Source of the DNA: Candidatus Cloacimonas sp. SDB
GTDB taxonomy: Bacteria; Cloacimonadota; Cloacimonadia; Cloacimonadales; TCS61
Assembly: GCA_001412425.1 (NCBI GenBank)
Contig: LKUH01000420.1
Span: forward strand, 1 to 9,270
DNA length: 9,270 bases
Direction: 5' to 3'
Part shown: piece by piece, positions 6,522 to 9,270 of the stretch
How positions within the stretch are numbered: position 1 is the first letter of the stretch
How the letters are laid out: the number at the start of each line of letters is the position of its first letter
Position numbers and translations under genes: made by a program
The notes under the pieces: generated by a model
What the model was told of the DNA's origin: nothing
Databases searched by the model: none
What the model saw: only the letters and a program-made list of their open reading frames with translations

Positions 6522-7677
6522 AATAGATAAAATCCAGAATTTTATGGGCAACAGAGAATTTGGAACCGGAAAATTTTGCAGTGATATTTTCACCCAGAAT
6601 AAGAATTGCCGTATCCTGCTGTCCCGCAACTGCAATATTATTGGCAATAATCAGATCCAGATGCTTGTTTTTCAGTTTAATTCTGGCATTCTTTTCCAGA
6701 TCTTCCGATTCAGCAGCAAATCCAATCAAGATCTGATCTTTTTGTTTATTATCACCTAATTCCTGCAGGATATCCTTGGTCTTTTTTAGTTTCAAAGTAA
6801 GGGAATCAGTTTTCTTAATTTTTTGTTGGGAAGTTTTTACCGGTGTAAAATCACTTACTGCGGCAGCCATGATGATCATCTGGTGTTCGGAAGCTTCAGC
6901 TGTAACAGCCTGATACATATCTTCAGCATTCTCAACCTGCAAAGCATTGATATACTCCGGAATATTATCCTGAACGATTCCGGCGATCACTTTGACTTTG
7001 GCTCCTCTGATATGTGCTGCTCGAGCCAGAGCCAGACCCATTCTTCCTGAAGAGTGATTGGTAATAAAACGCATCGGATCGATATTTTCCCGGCAGGAAC
7101 CAGCAGTGATCAGAATATCTTTATCTGTCAGATCTTGAGAATAATTCAAGAAGGTTTCAATATGATATTTAATTTCAGTTATTACCGGAAAACGTCCTTT
7201 ACCTTCATATCCGCAGGCTAATTTTCCCGATTCCGGTTCCATAAAGTAGTAGTCGAGTCGAGTCAGTTTTTCAATATTACTCTGTAAAACCCGGTTAGAG
7301 TACATATGAACATTCATAGCCGGAACAAATAGAACTGGAGCTGAAGTTGCCATTATGGTGGTTGACAAAAGATCATCACCGATACCGGAAGCAACTTTTC
7401 CGATCATATTGGCAGTAGCCGGAGCAATTACAATCAGATCTGCCCAGTCCGCCAGTGTTATATGCTCGATCTCGTTTTCCAGGTTGAATAATTCGGTTGA
7501 AACAGATCTGTGAGTGATGGATTTGAAGGTGAGCGGATTAACCAGTTGACAGGCGCTTTTTGTTAAGATCGTTTTAACTTTTGCTCCATTTTTTGTTAAT
7601 ATACTAGCCAGCTCAACCGCTTTGTAGGCAGCAATTCCACCTGTTACACCTAATAGGATTTTTTTCCCTTTCAACAT
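6511..7677 (-). CDS. coaBC: Bifunctional phosphopantothenoylcysteine decarboxylase / phosphopantothenate-cysteine ligase
   Basis: This 388-residue cytoplasmic enzyme carries out two consecutive steps of coenzyme A synthesis: joining 4'-phosphopantothenate to cysteine (CoaB) and FMN-dependent decarboxylation to 4'-phosphopantetheine (CoaC). The N-terminal CoaC flavoprotein domain (about 1-180) has 'GVTGGIAAYK' (10-19), the active-site His of E-H72-I-T-L, 'APATANMIGK' (85-94), P119-A-M-N122 and C155 in 'KLACGYEGKGR'. The CoaB domain (about 186-388) has 'ITAGSCRENIDPMRFITNHS' (190-209), N207 of NHSSG, 'AAAVSDFTP' (271-279), the 'KIKK' lysines (286-289) and 'LIGFAAES' (317-324). The ATG at 7677 is chosen because GGTGAGG (7689-7683) lies 5 bases upstream; the frame could open earlier only at a TTG (7704) without such a site. 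It is the first gene of the cluster. Length and motifs agree with functional CoaBC. Confidence 0.97.
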   Translation of the reverse strand: MLKGKKILLGVTGGIAAYKAVELASILTKNGAKVKTILTKSACQLVNPLTFKSITHRSVSTELFNLENEIEHITLADWADLIVIAPATANMIGKVASGIGDDLLSTTIMATSAPVLFVPAMNVHMYSNRVLQSNIEKLTRLDYYFMEPESGKLACGYEGKGRFPVITEIKYHIETFLNYSQDLTDKDILITAGSCRENIDPMRFITNHSSGRMGLALARAAHIRGAKVKVIAGIVQDNIPEYINALQVENAEDMYQAVTAEASEHQMIIMAAAVSDFTPVKTSQQKIKKTDSLTLKLKKTKDILQELGDNKQKDQILIGFAAESEDLEKNARIKLKNKHLDLIIANNIAVAGQQDTAILILGENITAKFSGSKFSVAHKILDFIYYEK

Positions 7678-7799
7678 ATTTACCTCACCAAAATTATTGT
7701 ACAAATCTAGAGTTCGGGTCTTTTTGTAAAGCTATTTGTTTTTATTGACAGTTTTAAGAGAAAAGTGAGTTTTACAAAAAATATATTTATGGAGGTAAT
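7678..7799. promoter_or_regulatory. Divergent intergenic region with a TTGACA box and a 10-bp inverted repeat
   Basis: This 122-base AT-rich stretch separates the divergent coaBC and DUF6588-like genes, so it should hold promoters for both. On the plus strand a perfect TTGACA lies at 7745-7750, but only a weak -10 (TTTACA, 7771-7776, 20-base spacing) follows. On the minus strand TACAAT (7701-7696) is a possible -10 for coaBC without a good -35. A perfect inverted repeat, TTTTTGTAAA (7721-7730) and TTTACAAAAA (7771-7780), is centred at 7750.5, next to the TTGACA box. Ribosome sites are GGTGAGG (minus, 7689-7683) and GGAGGT (plus, 7791-7796). Confidence 0.4.
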
Positions 7800-8765
7800 A
7801 TGAAAAAAATAATTATCTTAATATCAGTTCTCTTGCTGGTAAACAGCTTGTCTGGTGAAAGTCTTACTCAAAAACTGGAAGAATTCGGAGTGCAGAACGG
7901 TAAAGCTTATATCGGACCCTGGGTCACTTCTTTTGGCACCAATCTTAATACTGGACTTTATCAATCAGCTAAAGTTATGAAACCTTTTCTATTTGGAGTT
8001 ACAGTTAATTCCATGCTGGCTTTTGTGCCTGATGAAGACAAATCTTTTACAGCCTACAGCCCTACTTTTGAATATGATGGTCAGACCTATAACTTATATA
8101 ACGAAGAAAAACTGAAAACTGCCACAATTTTTGGAGATCAGGGTGCAACATTTACTCTGAATGATAATATTCCGGAAGAGATCAATACCGGGGATCTGGA
8201 TCTGAAGATGCCCAACGGCGGAAATTTAACGGCAGTTCCTCTGCTGGTACCGCAGGTTCAGGTGGGATTGCCGGCCGGCAATGAACTTCTGTTGAGAGTG
8301 TTTCCCAAAATTCAGATCACGGAAGATATCGGCGAACTCTCTTTCTGGGGTGTTGGTCTGAAACACAGTATAAGCCAATATATTCCTTTAATACCAATTG
8401 ATCTGGCACTTCAGGGAATGTATCAGCAGATGGATGTGGGCGACCTTATAAAAATATCAAGTTTTGCCGCAAATGCTCAGATCAGTAAGAAATTGCTTAT
8501 GTGGACAATTTACGGAGGGCTGGGCTATGAAAAATCCAGTATGAATGTTAAATATGACGGAACGGTTTATGAGGCTAATGATGCTGGTGATGGCAATTAT
8601 GTTCTGCAGGCTTTACCGGAGAAAATTGAGTTTGATATTGATGGAGAAAATGAAATCCGCATGACAGCCGGAATTAGATACAGTATTGCTATTATTAAAA
8701 TATATGCAGATTACACACTTAGTAAATATAATGTGCTTAATTTTGGCCTGGGTCTTTCTTTCTAA
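7800..8765 (+). CDS. DUF6588-like outer-membrane beta-barrel protein
   Basis: The product is 321 residues with a signal peptide of about 18-19 residues (MKK, a hydrophobic core, then SLSG). The body resembles DUF6588 proteins: 'SFGTNLNTGLYQSAKV' (44-59), then 'FGVTVNSMLAFVPDEDKSF' (65-83), 'TIFGDQGATF' (109-118), 'PLLVPQVQVGLPAGNELLLR' (147-166) and 'FPKIQI' (168-173). The second half consists of alternating strands ('FWGVGLKHSISQYIP', 'YGGLGYEKSSM', 'MTAGIRYSIAIIKIYADYT') and ends 'NFGLGLSF', a terminal Phe expected of a beta-barrel inserted by BAM. The function of the family is not known; it could be a small transport or adhesion barrel. The start is set by GGAGGT 3 bases before the ATG. 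The gene heads a plus-strand pair and overlaps the next gene by one base (TAATG). The DUF6588 assignment is from memory of the family pattern. Confidence 0.8.
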   Translation: MKKIIILISVLLLVNSLSGESLTQKLEEFGVQNGKAYIGPWVTSFGTNLNTGLYQSAKVMKPFLFGVTVNSMLAFVPDEDKSFTAYSPTFEYDGQTYNLYNEEKLKTATIFGDQGATFTLNDNIPEEINTGDLDLKMPNGGNLTAVPLLVPQVQVGLPAGNELLLRVFPKIQITEDIGELSFWGVGLKHSISQYIPLIPIDLALQGMYQQMDVGDLIKISSFAANAQISKKLLMWTIYGGLGYEKSSMNVKYDGTVYEANDAGDGNYVLQALPEKIEFDIDGENEIRMTAGIRYSIAIIKIYADYTLSKYNVLNFGLGLSF

Positions 8766-9270
8766 TGGATTTTGAACAGGTAATCTTCTCCCGGCACAGC
8801 ACGAGAGATTTTCTTGATCAGAATATTCCGGAAGATATTTTAGCCAAGATTATTGAAGCAGGCAGGATAGCACCGTCCTTTCAAAACAAACAATGCTGGC
8901 GTTATGTAATTTGCCGAGACAGAGGAATAATCAAGAAACTGGCTCTGGACAGCGGTTTAATCGGGAAAGTGAACTTTTTTGTTAATCACGCCCCCCTCGT
9001 GATTGTAGCCTGTGCCGATCCTGCCAGAAGCGGCAAAATGAATGACCAGGAATATTATCTGGTAGATACAGCAATCTCTTTTCAGCAAATGATGCTGACG
9101 GCCTGGAATTTTGGAATCGGAAGCTGTTGGCTGGCTGCTTTTAACGAAAGAAAGGTTAAGGATATCTTGACTATCCCGGCTGATATCAGGGTGGTAGCAA
9201 TGAGTCCTTTTGGATATCCTAGAGAAAAGAAAGCATTCTATTCTAAGGCAATATCATTTTTTGCCGGCTT
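8765..9270 (+). CDS. Nitroreductase-family FMN oxidoreductase (3' end cut by the window)
   Basis: 168 codons are visible and the frame is open at the right edge. Family members are often about 170-190 residues, so probably only a short tail is missing. It matches the FMN-dependent nitroreductase fold: 'SRHSTRDF' (9-16) for the FMN phosphate, 'APSFQNKQCWRYVI' (36-49) in place of the usual APSA-N-Q-PW-F, 'LVDTAISFQQMMLTAWNFGI' (99-118) as the dimer-interface helix, 'GSCWLAAF' (119-126) and 'FGYPRE' (149-154) near the end. These enzymes reduce nitro groups, quinones, flavins or other electron acceptors with NAD(P)H; the real substrate is not readable here. The ATG overlaps the previous stop (TAATG), implying coupled translation with the DUF6588-like gene. 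No transmembrane or signal segment is seen, so it is cytoplasmic. Confidence 0.9.
   Translation, partial: MDFEQVIFSRHSTRDFLDQNIPEDILAKIIEAGRIAPSFQNKQCWRYVICRDRGIIKKLALDSGLIGKVNFFVNHAPLVIVACADPARSGKMNDQEYYLVDTAISFQQMMLTAWNFGIGSCWLAAFNERKVKDILTIPADIRVVAMSPFGYPREKKAFYSKAISFFAG

Noticed and set aside
6522..6647. N-terminal extension of the SDR reading frame (42 extra codons)
   Set aside because: It lies entirely inside the coaBC coding region in another frame, and the encoded segment does not resemble SDRs. The conserved Rossmann strand begins right after the ATG at 6521.
7678..7704. Upstream start for coaBC at a TTG, adding nine residues
   Set aside because: There is no ribosome site before the TTG, whereas GGTGAGG stands 5 bases before the ATG at 7677, which opens the conserved domain.

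Overview
The window most likely comes from a Gram-negative, AT-leaning member of the FCB superphylum. Candidatus Cloacimonadota (WWE1) or a close relative is my best guess. The grounds are a large secreted C25 (gingipain-type) peptidase with a type IX secretion sorting tail of the 'NHPNPFNPETTISFSL' kind, outer-membrane beta-barrel proteins ending in Phe, and a DUF6588-like protein. The taxonomy is inferred from protein style only, as the window has no rRNA or marker tree. It holds seven protein genes, one of them cut by the right edge. I saw no tRNA, rRNA, CRISPR array, transposase or integrase gene, and no gene-free stretch longer than about 165 bases.

Layout. Positions 21-57 are a strong rho-independent terminator read on the minus strand, ending the C25 peptidase gene (71-3769, minus). 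A 163-base AT-rich gap (3770-3932) carries a plausible promoter for that gene. Next, all on the minus strand, comes a tight four-gene cluster transcribed from high to low coordinates: coaBC (7677-6511), an SDR oxidoreductase (6521-5769), an Omp85/BamA-type beta-barrel without POTRA domains (5766-4681) and a DUF3108 protein (4670-3933). Junctions are an 11-base overlap, a 2-base gap and a 10-base gap. A 122-base divergent region (7678-7799) separates this cluster from a plus-strand pair: a DUF6588-like outer-membrane protein (7800-8765) and a nitroreductase-family flavoprotein (8765-9270, incomplete) that starts inside the previous stop codon.

How the parts relate. coaBC supplies the central steps of coenzyme A synthesis. 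Behind it sit a probable soluble NAD(P)-dependent reductase and two exported envelope proteins, the barrel and the DUF3108 protein, whose adjacency suggests they may act together at the outer membrane. The C25 peptidase should be exported by Sec, then moved across the outer membrane by a type IX system encoded elsewhere, and attached or released as an extracellular protease. No clear terminator separates the DUF3108 gene from the peptidase gene, so read-through is possible. The most useful points to follow up are the POTRA-less Omp85/DUF3108 pair, the SDR with mixed-class motifs, the TTG start with a Shine-Dalgarno built on the upstream stop codon, and a 10-bp inverted repeat centred on a TTGACA box in the divergent region. 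I did not find convincing evidence of a wholly new system.
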